Position numbers and translations under genes: made by a program. From NCBI RefSeq assembly GCF_001874145.1, contig NZ_MPCX01000012.1, positions 61,660 to 125,659 on the forward strand: a stretch of 64,000 nucleotides of DNA, read 5' to 3'. Numbering within the stretch: position 1 is the first letter of the stretch; the number at the start of each line of letters is the position of its first letter. Below are positions 17,707 to 27,049 of this stretch, one piece after another. This DNA comes from Lacinutrix sp. MedPE-SW (GTDB lineage Bacteria > Bacteroidota > Bacteroidia > Flavobacteriales > Flavobacteriaceae). The notes beneath the pieces are model-generated. The model saw only the letters and a list, made by a program, of their open reading frames with translations, ran no database searches and was not told the origin of the DNA.

Positions 17707-19653
17707 ATGGCAGAAAATAAAAAAAAGGACGCACCTAAAAAACCAAAATTTAATATGTATTGGTTATATGGTGCCATTATTGCAGCAATTATTGCAGCTC
17801 AAATATTTGGAAGCAGCGACACTACAGACGCTAATGAGATTAACACAAAAGAATTTTTCACCTATTTAAAAAATGGCGATATAAAAAGTTTTGATGTTGT
17901 TAGCAATACTAGAAAAGTAAAAGTTTTTTTAACAAAAGAAGCCGAAGAAACTGCTGCTCATAAAAACTCAGCACAAAAATCTATATCTTTTTTAAGTTCT
18001 AGAACTCCAAATTATTATTATCAATTTGGTGACGAAACAATTTTTGAAAAGGATTTCAAAAAAGTAATAGAAGACAATAACCTAAATGTAGATTACGATT
18101 TTGATACAGAAAGTAGTGATTGGACAGATTTTTTAATAGGTCTATTACCATTTATACTTTTAATTGGCGTTTGGATATTTATCATGAGGCGCATGTCTGG
18201 TGGAGCTGGTGGAGGCGCTGGTGGTCAAATTTTTAATATTGGAAAATCTAAAGCCAAGCTATTTGACGAAAAAACAGATGTTAAAACAACTTTTAAAGAT
18301 GTTGCTGGTTTAGAAGGAGCAAAAGAAGAAGTACAAGAAATTGTAGATTTCCTTAAAAACCCAGAAAAATACACATCGCTTGGAGGAAAAATACCAAAAG
18401 GCGCTTTATTAGTAGGACAGCCAGGAACAGGAAAAACATTATTAGCAAAAGCAGTTGCAGGAGAAGCTAAAGTACCTTTCTTCTCACTATCTGGATCAGA
18501 TTTTGTTGAAATGTTTGTTGGTGTAGGAGCATCTCGTGTAAGAGATTTATTTAAGCAAGCTAAAGAAAAATCACCATCAATTATTTTTATAGATGAAATT
18601 GATGCAATAGGTCGTGCAAGAGGAAAAAATGCAATGTCTGGAAGTAATGATGAGCGCGAAAACACCTTAAACCAACTTTTAACAGAAATGGATGGTTTTG
18701 GTACAAATACAAATGTAATTGTACTAGCAGCAACTAACAGAGCAGATATATTAGATAAAGCCTTAATGCGTGCTGGACGTTTTGATAGACAAATATTTGT
18801 AGACTTACCAGACGTAAGGGAACGTAAAGAGATATTTGAAGTACATTTAAGACCTCTAAAAAAAGCAGAAGGTTTAGATATCGATTTCTTGTCTAAACAA
18901 ACACCAGGATTCTCTGGTGCAGATATTGCAAACGTATGTAACGAAGCAGCATTAATAGCAGCAAGAAACGGAAAAAAAGCTGTAGATAAACAAGACTTTT
19001 TAGATGCTGTAGATAGAATTGTTGGTGGTCTAGAAAAGAAAAACAAAATAATCACTCCAGAAGAAAAACGTGCCGTTGCCTTTCATGAAGCTGGTCATGC
19101 AACTGTAAGCTGGATGCTAGAACACGCAGCACCATTAGTTAAAGTAACTATTGTTCCTCGCGGACAATCTTTAGGAGCTGCTTGGTATCTTCCAGAAGAG
19201 CGACTAATTGTAAGACCAGAACAAATGCTTGACGAGATGTGTGCAGCACTTGGTGGTCGAGCAGCAGAAAAAGTAATTTTTAATAAAATTTCTACAGGAG
19301 CTTTAAGTGATTTAGAAAAAGTAACAAAACAAGCCAGAGCAATGGTAACTGTTTATGGACTTAGTGACAAAGTAGGAAACTTAACGTATTATGATTCGTC
19401 TGGGCAAAACGAACATGGTTTTTCTAAACCATACAGTGAGAAAACAGCAGAATTAATAGATCAAGAAATCTCTGCTATAATAGAAGAACAATACACTAGA
19501 GCAGTTAATTTATTGGAAGAAAACAAAGACAAATTAACAGAATTAGCAGAAGTCCTTTTAGAAAAAGAAGTTATTTTTAAAGATAATTTAGAAAAAATAT
19601 TTGGAAAAAGAGCCTTTAAAAAAGATCATATTATTTCTAATGAAGAAGAGTAA
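17707..19653 (+). CDS. ftsH: ATP-dependent zinc metalloprotease FtsH
   Basis: 648 residues. Two transmembrane helices (about 18-34 and 141-160) bracket a periplasmic region. The AAA+ domain has Walker A GQPGTGKT (237-244), Walker B IIFIDE (292-297) and the second region of homology ATNRADILDKALMRAGRFDRQI. The M41 zinc site is HEAGH at 460-464. It forms a hexamer that degrades misfolded membrane proteins and selected regulators. The gene ends 30 bases before a strong hairpin that probably separates it from the phospholipid genes. Confidence 0.97.
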   Translation: MAENKKKDAPKKPKFNMYWLYGAIIAAIIAAQIFGSSDTTDANEINTKEFFTYLKNGDIKSFDVVSNTRKVKVFLTKEAEETAAHKNSAQKSISFLSSRTPNYYYQFGDETIFEKDFKKVIEDNNLNVDYDFDTESSDWTDFLIGLLPFILLIGVWIFIMRRMSGGAGGGAGGQIFNIGKSKAKLFDEKTDVKTTFKDVAGLEGAKEEVQEIVDFLKNPEKYTSLGGKIPKGALLVGQPGTGKTLLAKAVAGEAKVPFFSLSGSDFVEMFVGVGASRVRDLFKQAKEKSPSIIFIDEIDAIGRARGKNAMSGSNDERENTLNQLLTEMDGFGTNTNVIVLAATNRADILDKALMRAGRFDRQIFVDLPDVRERKEIFEVHLRPLKKAEGLDIDFLSKQTPGFSGADIANVCNEAALIAARNGKKAVDKQDFLDAVDRIVGGLEKKNKIITPEEKRAVAFHEAGHATVSWMLEHAAPLVKVTIVPRGQSLGAAWYLPEERLIVRPEQMLDEMCAALGGRAAEKVIFNKISTGALSDLEKVTKQARAMVTVYGLSDKVGNLTYYDSSGQNEHGFSKPYSEKTAELIDQEISAIIEEQYTRAVNLLEENKDKLTELAEVLLEKEVIFKDNLEKIFGKRAFKKDHIISNEEE

Positions 19654-19683
19654 ATAATACACTTCACTATAATTAATAAAGTA

Positions 19684-19723
19684 AAAATCTCAAATTAACT
19701 GCTTAGTTAATTTGAGATTTTTT
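19684..19723 (+). terminator. Terminator after ftsH
   Basis: A 17-bp stem (AAAATCTCAAATTAACT with its complement), GCTT loop, followed by T residues. The A-rich 5' side would also allow some function on the other strand. Confidence 0.88.
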
Positions 19724-19769
19724 ATATTTACGAAATCCCTATGTGTTTTTTGATAATAGCAACCAATAA

Positions 19770-20378
19770 ATGAGCATATTTAGAAACATTTTTCGTTCTA
19801 AATCTAGTAAAGAGAAAGAAGAAATTAAAACTACTGAAAGAGGCAAATATATGCCTCAAGTTAAACTACCAATAGACGAAAGTTTTACAATAAACTTTAA
19901 ATCTAATGGCGGGAAGTTCTTGTATTGCGAAAATTTAAACGAAATATTCGATAATTTAAATGCCATTGTAGAAGAAAACGAATGGTCAAATAAACCTGCC
20001 TATTTTTACGACAGCAATTTAGAAGAGCGTTTTAAAAGCAATAATTTGGTTACTACTAAACATTTAGACGAAGCTACTTACTTTATTACAACTTGCGAAA
20101 ATCTTATTGCAGATGATGGTTCTCTATTAATATCTTCTAATCAAATAGCTGAAAAAAAATTAGCAGAATTTCCAAACAACTTTATAGTTTTCGCTACTAC
20201 AAGTCAAATAGTTACAAATATTGGTGAAGGTTTACGTCAAATAAAAACCAAAAACAAACAAAAACTACCTACAAACATAACTACAATTAAGCATTTTAAA
20301 ACTCTTGAGGAAAAAGATTTTTTAACCTATGGTAGTGCTTCAAAAAACCTATATTTGTTGCTTTTAGAAGATTTATAA
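19770..20378 (+). CDS. LUD-domain protein (LutC/YkgG-like)
   Basis: 202 residues. The C-terminal half has the LUD features: DEATYFITTCENLIADDGSLLISSNQ, an acidic-polar signal, and a VFATTSQIVTNIGEGL segment. LUD proteins such as LutC act in lactate utilisation, but this family member sits in a conserved place between ftsH and cdsA in Bacteroidota with no lutA or lutB nearby, so the lactate role is doubtful. The N-terminal 35 residues are basic and probably disordered. It is three bases upstream of cdsA, so likely translationally linked. Confidence 0.75.
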   Translation: MSIFRNIFRSKSSKEKEEIKTTERGKYMPQVKLPIDESFTINFKSNGGKFLYCENLNEIFDNLNAIVEENEWSNKPAYFYDSNLEERFKSNNLVTTKHLDEATYFITTCENLIADDGSLLISSNQIAEKKLAEFPNNFIVFATTSQIVTNIGEGLRQIKTKNKQKLPTNITTIKHFKTLEEKDFLTYGSASKNLYLLLLEDL

Positions 20379-20381
20379 GCA

Positions 20382-21203
20382 ATGAAAGAAACACTCACTA
20401 GATCACTTTCTGGTTTACTATATATAACCTTATTGGTTGGCTCGCTATTTTTTCAGCATGCATTAATAGTCCTTTTTTTCATATTTGGTATTATTTGCCT
20501 AGCTGAGTTTAAAAAACTTATTCAATTAAAGAGTATTTTACCTTACATTATTTTTACCATTCTTTATTTTGTATTTGGATATTGGAGATTATTTATGAAA
20601 TCTTCAATTGGTTTAGATGAAGCAACACAAATACTCCAAGTAATAACCATATTTGTTCATTTACTATTAATAAAAGATTTATTTTCTGAAAAAGTAATTC
20701 CTTTATTTGAATCTAAACGATATATAATAACAACATTTTATATTTCTAGTGCATTTATATTTTTAATATTAATTGCAAATTATAATAATCAATTTACTCC
20801 TAAATTACTTTTAGGATCATTTATAGTGGTTTGGGTAAACGATACATTTGCTTACTTGGTAGGAAAAAACTTTGGTAAGCAAAAATTATTTCCAAGAATA
20901 TCTCCTAAAAAAACCGTTGAAGGCTTTCTTGGAGGCTTACTATTTTCTTGTATTGCTAGTTATTTTATTTTTATTTTTACAAACACATTAACTTTTAATA
21001 ATTGGTTAATACTTAGTGTTATTATAAGTGTAATAGGTACACTAGGCGATTTAATAGAATCTAAATTTAAAAGACAAGCAGGTGTTAAAGATAGCGGTGT
21101 TATTATGCCTGGTCATGGTGGTTTGTTAGACCGCTTTGATAGTATTATTTTTGCAGCACCATTTATTTATTTATTCTTAAGAATTTTACAATATGTTTCA
21201 TAA
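20382..21203 (+). CDS. cdsA: Phosphatidate cytidylyltransferase
   Basis: 273 residues with about seven to eight hydrophobic helices. The C-terminal CdsA signature is present: GTLGDLIESKFKRQAGVKDSG with IMPGHGGLLDRFDS following. It makes CDP-diacylglycerol from phosphatidate and CTP, feeding phosphatidylserine and then phosphatidylethanolamine synthesis. psd begins 11 bases inside its 3' end. Confidence 0.95.
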   Translation: MKETLTRSLSGLLYITLLVGSLFFQHALIVLFFIFGIICLAEFKKLIQLKSILPYIIFTILYFVFGYWRLFMKSSIGLDEATQILQVITIFVHLLLIKDLFSEKVIPLFESKRYIITTFYISSAFIFLILIANYNNQFTPKLLLGSFIVVWVNDTFAYLVGKNFGKQKLFPRISPKKTVEGFLGGLLFSCIASYFIFIFTNTLTFNNWLILSVIISVIGTLGDLIESKFKRQAGVKDSGVIMPGHGGLLDRFDSIIFAAPFIYLFLRILQYVS

Positions 21204-21843
21204 AGAAGGTCATAAAATTATTGTTATTACATTTATTATTGTAATTGGTTTATATCTAGTTGTAGATAACTTTGTAAACATATCATGGCTACAATACTTA
21301 CTCTTTGCTGTTTTAGCGGTGTTTTTATATTTAATCCTTCAGTTTTTTAGAAACCCAAAACGTAATTTATTTAGTGGTAACCATGCTGTTGTTTCTCCTG
21401 TAGATGGTAAAGTAGTAGTAATAGAAGAGGTATTTGAACCAGAGTATTTTAAAGAAAAACGTTTACAAGTAAGTGTTTTTATGTCGCCTCTAAATGTACA
21501 CGTTACAAGATATCCAATAGCAGGTAAAGTAGAATATAGTAAATATCACCCTGGTAAATATTTAGTTGCTTGGCACCCAAAAGCAAGTGAAGAAAATGAG
21601 CGTACAACAGTAGTTGTAAACAGCGAAAGTTATGGTAAAGTTCTATACAGACAAATTGCTGGTGCCTTAGCAAAACGTATTGTAAACTATGCTATAGAAG
21701 GCCAAGATGTAACACAAGGTAGTGACTCTGGCTTTATAAAATTTGGGTCAAGAGTAGATTTATTTTTACCTTTGGATACTAATATAAAAGTAGAATTAAA
21801 CCAAAAAGTACGTGGTGGCGAGAGTATCATTGCCGAAATGTAA
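21193..21843 (+). CDS. psd: Phosphatidylserine decarboxylase (short, Psd-A type)
   Basis: 216 residues, with two N-terminal helices (about 7-25 and 31-49). Motifs include VVSPVDGKVV, FMSPLNVHVTRYP and the C-terminal IKFGSRVDLFLP. The Gly-Ser in that block is the self-cleavage site that creates the pyruvoyl cofactor. It decarboxylates phosphatidylserine to phosphatidylethanolamine, the main membrane lipid of this group. The overlap with cdsA suggests coupled expression; phosphatidylserine synthase itself is not in the window. Confidence 0.94.
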   Translation: MFHKEGHKIIVITFIIVIGLYLVVDNFVNISWLQYLLFAVLAVFLYLILQFFRNPKRNLFSGNHAVVSPVDGKVVVIEEVFEPEYFKEKRLQVSVFMSPLNVHVTRYPIAGKVEYSKYHPGKYLVAWHPKASEENERTTVVVNSESYGKVLYRQIAGALAKRIVNYAIEGQDVTQGSDSGFIKFGSRVDLFLPLDTNIKVELNQKVRGGESIIAEM

Positions 21844-21848
21844 TACTT

Positions 21849-22115
21849 ATGGACTCTAAAGAAATTGACATAGCTTTTAATGAAGCTGTAGATCGTATTA
21901 ATGATCATACAGAACCATTCCCTGCAGACTTCTTGTTACGATTATATGCTTATTATAAAAAAGCTACGAATAATTACGAACGCCCAAGTAGCAGAACTCC
22001 TATAATTAACGCTTTTAAAACGAATGCCTTATTTCAAATTCAAGGTATTACTGAGGATGAGGCTAAACAAACTTATATTGACCTTGTAAATAATTATTTT
22101 TTATATAGAAAATAG
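21849..22115 (+). CDS. Acyl-CoA-binding protein (ACBP)
   Basis: 88 residues, a single ACBP domain with four helices. Landmarks are FNEAVDRIND, LLRLYAYYKKATNNY (the YxxYKQAT-like helix) and the C-terminal AKQTYIDLVNNYF. ACBPs bind medium and long acyl-CoA esters in the cytoplasm. These proteins are widespread in eukaryotes and patchy in bacteria; here the gene is five bases after psd, which fits a role in supplying or buffering acyl groups for phospholipid synthesis (inference). The last codons lie inside an inverted repeat. Confidence 0.88.
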   Translation: MDSKEIDIAFNEAVDRINDHTEPFPADFLLRLYAYYKKATNNYERPSSRTPIINAFKTNALFQIQGITEDEAKQTYIDLVNNYFLYRK

Positions 22116-22140
22116 TATATCTTATTTTCTATATAAAAAA
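22097..22140. terminator. AT-only 18-bp hairpin overlapping the ACBP stop codon
   Basis: Perfect inverted repeat: left arm 22097-22114, right arm 22123-22140, with an eight-base loop. Both arms end in runs of T or A, so it could terminate both the ACBP gene and convergent pafA. The left arm contains the final codons of the ACBP gene. Confidence 0.7.
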
Positions 22141-22162
22141 CAATAACTTATACTACATTTAA

Positions 22163-23824
22163 TTAATCTATTACAAACTCTAAAACGCTACCTGTTGCGC
22201 CATTTGGAAAACTAATTCCTAATAAAGCAGAAATTGTTGGTGCTATATCTGTAATTTCTGTTCTTGAGTAAGTACTTCCTTTTTTTACACCTTTTCCATA
22301 AAACAGTAAAGGTACGTGTGTATCGTAATTTAAACTAGAACCGTGAGTCGATCCTGTTTTGGGATAACTTATTACTGCTGGATTATTAACTAATATAACA
22401 TCTCCAGAACGCTTTTGGTTATAACCATTTTGTAATAACATTTCTACACCTTTTGTAAAGTTTGCTTCTTGAAAAGTTGAAGCAGCATAAACCTTATCTA
22501 TATCTTTATAATTAATAAGCTCTTTAATTAGTGCATTTTGAACTTCTTCTATTGAAATATTCGATGTTTTCAATGCTGTTTTATTTAAAAATATCTGGCT
22601 ATTACTAATATTTTCAATCAAATTTGAAGCTTTAAAACGCTTTAACATAAAACTATCTAATTTTTTTCTAAAGCCTTTTCCATCAAAATATCCAGATGGT
22701 ATTTTATTACTTTTTAAATATGCTGGAACCTCAACAGCACCATGATCACTAGTTAAAAAAACAGTGTATTCTCCTACTCCAACTTTAGCATCTAAAGCAC
22801 TTAACAAACGTTCTAAATCTTTATCAAGTCTAAGGTAAGTGTCTTGAATCTCTTTAGAATTTACACCAAAATTATGGCCTATATAATCTGTACTAGAAAA
22901 ACTTACTGCCAATACATCTGTAATTATATCTTGTCCTAATTGTTCTCCATCTATTGCTGCAATAGTAAAATCTGTTACAATACTATTTCCATAAGGTGTT
23001 GCTTTAATTATATCGAAACCAGAATTATCATCTTTTAATGCTGCTAAATCATACGGAAAAACAGCTGTGTCTTTACCTTTAAAACCAGCTTCAAATGCAT
23101 TTAAATCTGTACCACTTTCAGTGTATGTAGATATATCATATAATGTATTCCATACTTTAATATAATTTTCTGCCGTATTAGACGCATTAAAATCTTTCAC
23201 CCATTTTGGCAAATTAGACATGTAATATGTGCTAGTAATAAAATTTCCTTCATTTTTACCTCTAAACCAATATGCTGCATTTGCCGAATGTCCAGCTGGT
23301 AGAATTGCACCACGGTCTTTAATAGAAATACCAATAGTTTTACCTTGCATTTGTGTAAACAAACGATTTTCATCAGCAAAGGTTGTTGTCTTCATTCTAT
23401 GAGGCGACATACGCTCTCTATTAGTTTCGCTTCCTACAGCAGTAACACTTTCATCTTCTGCACAATAAACCGTTTTTTTTATAAATTTATCATACCAATT
23501 ATTAGCTATAATACCATGATATTTTGGCGTTGTTCCTGTGTAAATAGATGCATGACCTGGACCTGTATATGTTGGCACATAGTTATAATGGTTATTTTTA
23601 CAATTAAAACCATTGTTTATTAACCTTTTAAAACCACCTTCGCCAAACTTATTATAAAATCGTGTTATATAATCATATCGCATTTGGTCTACTACAATAC
23701 CAACAACTAGTTTAGGCTGTGTATTTATTGCTTTATTTGACTTGGCTACACGATTAAGAACTTTGTCTTGTGCATTACAACTTGAAAAAGTAAGTAATAG
23801 TAATAATCCTAAAAGAATTCTCAT
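22163..23824 (-). CDS. pafA: Alkaline phosphatase, PafA type
   Basis: 553 residues. A signal peptide with a lipoprotein-like LTFSSC (Cys16) starts the protein. The alkaline-phosphatase-superfamily metal motif is VVDQMR (Asp46), and the nucleophile is Thr87 in YTGPGH, as in PafA, not Ser. Asn108 (IIANNW) and the Lys169-Asp-Arg171 pair correspond to the phosphate-contacting Asn, Lys and Arg described for Elizabethkingia PafA. Zinc ligands follow in SSTDYIGHNFG, TSDHGAVEV and GSTHGS. It would release phosphate from monoesters in the periplasm. No phosphate regulon genes are adjacent. Confidence 0.93.
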   Translation of the reverse strand: MRILLGLLLLLTFSSCNAQDKVLNRVAKSNKAINTQPKLVVGIVVDQMRYDYITRFYNKFGEGGFKRLINNGFNCKNNHYNYVPTYTGPGHASIYTGTTPKYHGIIANNWYDKFIKKTVYCAEDESVTAVGSETNRERMSPHRMKTTTFADENRLFTQMQGKTIGISIKDRGAILPAGHSANAAYWFRGKNEGNFITSTYYMSNLPKWVKDFNASNTAENYIKVWNTLYDISTYTESGTDLNAFEAGFKGKDTAVFPYDLAALKDDNSGFDIIKATPYGNSIVTDFTIAAIDGEQLGQDIITDVLAVSFSSTDYIGHNFGVNSKEIQDTYLRLDKDLERLLSALDAKVGVGEYTVFLTSDHGAVEVPAYLKSNKIPSGYFDGKGFRKKLDSFMLKRFKASNLIENISNSQIFLNKTALKTSNISIEEVQNALIKELINYKDIDKVYAASTFQEANFTKGVEMLLQNGYNQKRSGDVILVNNPAVISYPKTGSTHGSSLNYDTHVPLLFYGKGVKKGSTYSRTEITDIAPTISALLGISFPNGATGSVLEFVID

Positions 23825-24033
23825 TGTTTATTATTTTTAAGCCCTAAAAGTACAGCTTTTCCATTATTTGAATATGAATTTATCGTTAAATCCATAATTT
23901 TTAAACTTCATTTTTTTAGTTAACTGCTTTAAGCAATACTTAAATATTAAAATCGCAACTCTTTATACTTAAAACGTATTTTTATATTTAAAATGGCATT
24001 AGATTTTTATACATTAGCATTATAAATTTAGAT

Positions 24034-24771
24034 ATGCAGTACCTACACAATATTGGCTCTTATTTCTTAATGATTGTAGAGATGTTTCGAAAGCCTACCA
24101 AATGGTCGGTGATGAAACAACTTATATTAAAAGATATAGATGATTTAATAATTGGATCTTTAGGCATTGTTGCCTTTATAGCGTTTTTTGTTGGTGGTGT
24201 AATTACAATACAAACAGCATTAAATATTGACAACCCATTAATACCTAAATATTTAGTAGGTTTTGCTACTAGACAATCTATTATTTTAGAGTTTGCACCA
24301 ACTTTTATATCTATTATAATGGCTGGTAAGGTTGGCTCATTTATAACTTCAAGTATAGGCACTATGCGTGTTACAGAACAAATTGATGCGTTAGAAGTTA
24401 TGGGTATAAACTCGATTAACTATTTAGTATTCCCTAAGTTTATAGCAATGATGTTATATCCATTTGTTATTTCAATTGCTATGTTTTTAGGAATTTTTGG
24501 AGGATTAACTGCATGTATTTTAGGCGGCTACTCGTCTGTAGAAGATTTTATAACTGGAGTACAAATAGATTTAATACCTTTTCACGTTGCTTATGCGTTT
24601 ATAAAAACTATAATTTTTGCATTTATACTAGCAACAATACCATCTTATCATGGTTATTTTATGAAAGGTGGAGCGCTTGAAGTTGGTGAAGCGAGTACTA
24701 CATCTTTTGTTTGGACAAGTGTTGCTATTATACTATTAAATTATTTACTAACCCAAATGTTACTAAGCTAA
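24034..24771 (+). CDS. mlaE: MlaE-type ABC transporter permease
   Basis: 245 residues. It is a MlaE (YrbE) permease with about five to six hydrophobic helices and the conserved LEFAPTFISIIMAGKVGSFI and GTMRVTEQIDALEVMGI blocks. Part of the inner-membrane complex moving phospholipids between the membranes. The stop TAA overlaps the ATG of mlaF by one base (TAATG), which implies translational coupling. Confidence 0.93.
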   Translation: MQYLHNIGSYFLMIVEMFRKPTKWSVMKQLILKDIDDLIIGSLGIVAFIAFFVGGVITIQTALNIDNPLIPKYLVGFATRQSIILEFAPTFISIIMAGKVGSFITSSIGTMRVTEQIDALEVMGINSINYLVFPKFIAMMLYPFVISIAMFLGIFGGLTACILGGYSSVEDFITGVQIDLIPFHVAYAFIKTIIFAFILATIPSYHGYFMKGGALEVGEASTTSFVWTSVAIILLNYLLTQMLLS

Positions 24772-25529
24772 TGATAGAGGTTAAAAACTTAGAAAAATCG
24801 TTTGGAGATGCTCATATTTTAAAAGGTATTAGCGCCACTTTTGAAAAAGGAAAAACTAATTTAATTATTGGTACTAGTGGGTCTGGAAAAACAGTGTTTT
24901 TAAAATGTCTTTTAGGACTTTTTGATTACGAAAAAGGTAGTATTGAATATAATGGTGAGGTATTTGCTAATTTAAGTGAAGACAAAAAAAGAGATATGCG
25001 TGCACAAATGGGTATGGTATTTCAAGGCAGTGCTTTATTTGATTCTATGACTATTGAAGAAAACGTTATGTTTCCATTACGTATGTTTACAAAAATGAAA
25101 AAAGCCGAAATGAAAGAACGTGCCGATTTTGTTTTAAAAAGAGTAAACCTAGAAGATGCACACAACAAAATGCCTAGTGAAGCTTCTGGTGGTATGCAAA
25201 AGCGTGTAGCAATTGCAAGAGCTATTGTAAACAAACCTAAGTATTTATTTTGCGATGAGCCAAACTCAGGCTTAGACCCGAAAACAGCTATTGTAATAGA
25301 TAATTTAATTCAAGAAATTACCGAAGAATATGACATTACAACAGTAATAAATACTCACGACATGAACTCTGTGATGGAAATTGGTGAAAAAATTATTTTT
25401 TTAAGAAATGGTTTAAAAGAATGGGAAGGTAGTAAACACAATATATTTAAAACTGATAACGAAATTGTTACCGATTTTGTTTACTCTTCTAACCTATTTA
25501 AAAAAGTTCGCGAATCTTTAAATAAATAA
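24771..25529 (+). CDS. mlaF: MlaF-type ABC transporter ATPase
   Basis: 252 residues from the ATG at 24771, which overlaps the mlaE stop. An upstream in-frame TTG inside mlaE would only add unrelated residues, so I reject it. Walker A is GTSGSGKT (34-41), signature ASGGMQKR, Walker B YLFCDEPNSGLDP, and the H-loop NTHDM. It powers the MlaE permease. The MCE protein MlaD and the periplasmic shuttle MlaC are not encoded beside it. Confidence 0.93.
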   Translation: MIEVKNLEKSFGDAHILKGISATFEKGKTNLIIGTSGSGKTVFLKCLLGLFDYEKGSIEYNGEVFANLSEDKKRDMRAQMGMVFQGSALFDSMTIEENVMFPLRMFTKMKKAEMKERADFVLKRVNLEDAHNKMPSEASGGMQKRVAIARAIVNKPKYLFCDEPNSGLDPKTAIVIDNLIQEITEEYDITTVINTHDMNSVMEIGEKIIFLRNGLKEWEGSKHNIFKTDNEIVTDFVYSSNLFKKVRESLNK

Positions 25530-25532
25530 TTT

Positions 25533-27029
25533 TTAATTTCTAGTTATATAAACCGTATCAGACTTAACTTCTTTTTTAAGCCATTGACTTAATTCTTTTT
25601 CTTTTACAGTTCTTAAACTATCATTTAAACTCTTACTCCAGGTCACTCTAGCTACAGATACTGTATCTATCCTGATAAAATCTTTAGATTCTAGCATTTT
25701 AGCAAAACTAAAAAACTCTAAATCTTTAAATAAAATTTTCGCATCTTTTGCCATGGTAGTAAACGATACTTGAGATTTATCGTTATTACTTTCTAATTCT
25801 AAATTTAACTTATTAATATTCTCTTGTAGTTCTTCAATTTCTTTTTGAAGTCCAGAAATAACATTGTCACTCCTATCTAAATCTTTATAAGCACGGTCCA
25901 AAGATTCTGATAAACGGTCTACACTTCGCGTTTTGTTTGCATTTATAACCAAATCAAAATCTTTAATATTACCGTAATTATCTCCTTTTTTTAATTCGTT
26001 TTGTAAATCTGTTATTGTAGCTTCAGATACTTCACCATTAAAGTATACATTAATACGTTTATTTTCTCTATCTAATGCAGGTTCTCTATTAAGCCACAAA
26101 CTCTCATTTGCTTTAATTTCATTTGCAACAAAATTGTTAAAGTCCATTTCAAATCTACTTTCTTGTAATACATCATAAAATGTCATAGAAGCAGGAATCA
26201 TTACTATTATTGCTATTAATGATGCAAATCTGGCAATTCGTTTTCTTTTTGCAGAGTTTGCATATTTAAGCATAGGAAAACGCAATATTTTTAATACTAA
26301 AAAGGTTGCCAAAGCAATAAATATAGTATTAATAGTAAATAAATACATTGCACCTCTAAAATATACCCAATTCCCTTTTGCTAAACCATAACCAGCTGTA
26401 CAAAGTGGAGGCATTAAAGCTGTTGCAATAGCAACACCAAATATTACCGATGCTATTGTTCCTCTTTTTGTTCTTGCAATAATTAATGCAGAACCACCAA
26501 AAAATGCAATTAATACATCTCTAATATCTGGACGTACGCGACCTAATAACTCTGATGTGTCTTCGCTTAGCGGAAAGAAATAAAAGAATAAAAAAGCGGC
26601 TAATAAACTAAGTACAATCATTGTTGCTAAGTTTATTAACGATCGTTTTAATGTATCTATATCGTTAATAGCAATGGCTAAACCAATACCTAGAATTGGT
26701 CCCATTAATGGCGAAATTAACATGGCTCCAATTACTACTGCAGGAGAATCTGCATTTAAACCTATAGAGGCCACAAATATGGAACACACCAAAATCCAGG
26801 CTGTTGCTCCTTTAAATGGAATATCTGCCTTTATAGCTTCAATTGTCGCATCGCGATCTGTATCGTGCCTAAAGTCTAATAATTCTTTAAAGAATTTTTT
26901 TACACTTTCGTAAAAACTTAATGCATCTTTTTTTACAGTTTCTTTAGATTGTTTTACAGCTTCATCCTTAATTGCTGCTTCATCTTTTATAGAATCTTCA
27001 GAAAAATTGAACTTATTCTCTTCGCTCAT
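25533..27029 (-). CDS. DUF389 membrane protein
   Basis: 498 residues. The DUF389 core (about 75-275) has several hydrophobic helices, including PAVVIGAMLISPLMGPILG and a central GSALIIARTKRGTIASVIFGVAIATALMPPLC. A C-terminal soluble part contains a coiled coil (about 375-415, SDNVISGLQKEIEELQENIN). The biochemical function of this family is unknown. It is third in an apparent operon behind a SprT-like gene and manC, with 20 bases separating it from manC. Confidence 0.85.
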   Translation of the reverse strand: MSEENKFNFSEDSIKDEAAIKDEAVKQSKETVKKDALSFYESVKKFFKELLDFRHDTDRDATIEAIKADIPFKGATAWILVCSIFVASIGLNADSPAVVIGAMLISPLMGPILGIGLAIAINDIDTLKRSLINLATMIVLSLLAAFLFFYFFPLSEDTSELLGRVRPDIRDVLIAFFGGSALIIARTKRGTIASVIFGVAIATALMPPLCTAGYGLAKGNWVYFRGAMYLFTINTIFIALATFLVLKILRFPMLKYANSAKRKRIARFASLIAIIVMIPASMTFYDVLQESRFEMDFNNFVANEIKANESLWLNREPALDRENKRINVYFNGEVSEATITDLQNELKKGDNYGNIKDFDLVINANKTRSVDRLSESLDRAYKDLDRSDNVISGLQKEIEELQENINKLNLELESNNDKSQVSFTTMAKDAKILFKDLEFFSFAKMLESKDFIRIDTVSVARVTWSKSLNDSLRTVKEKELSQWLKKEVKSDTVYITRN

Positions 27030-27049
27030 AGTGTATAATGCTTAAACGG

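Noticed and set aside
18225..19055. 276-codon open frame opposite ftsH
   Set aside because: Shadow of the highly conserved AAA+ domain; Ser/Ala/Pro-rich without family features.
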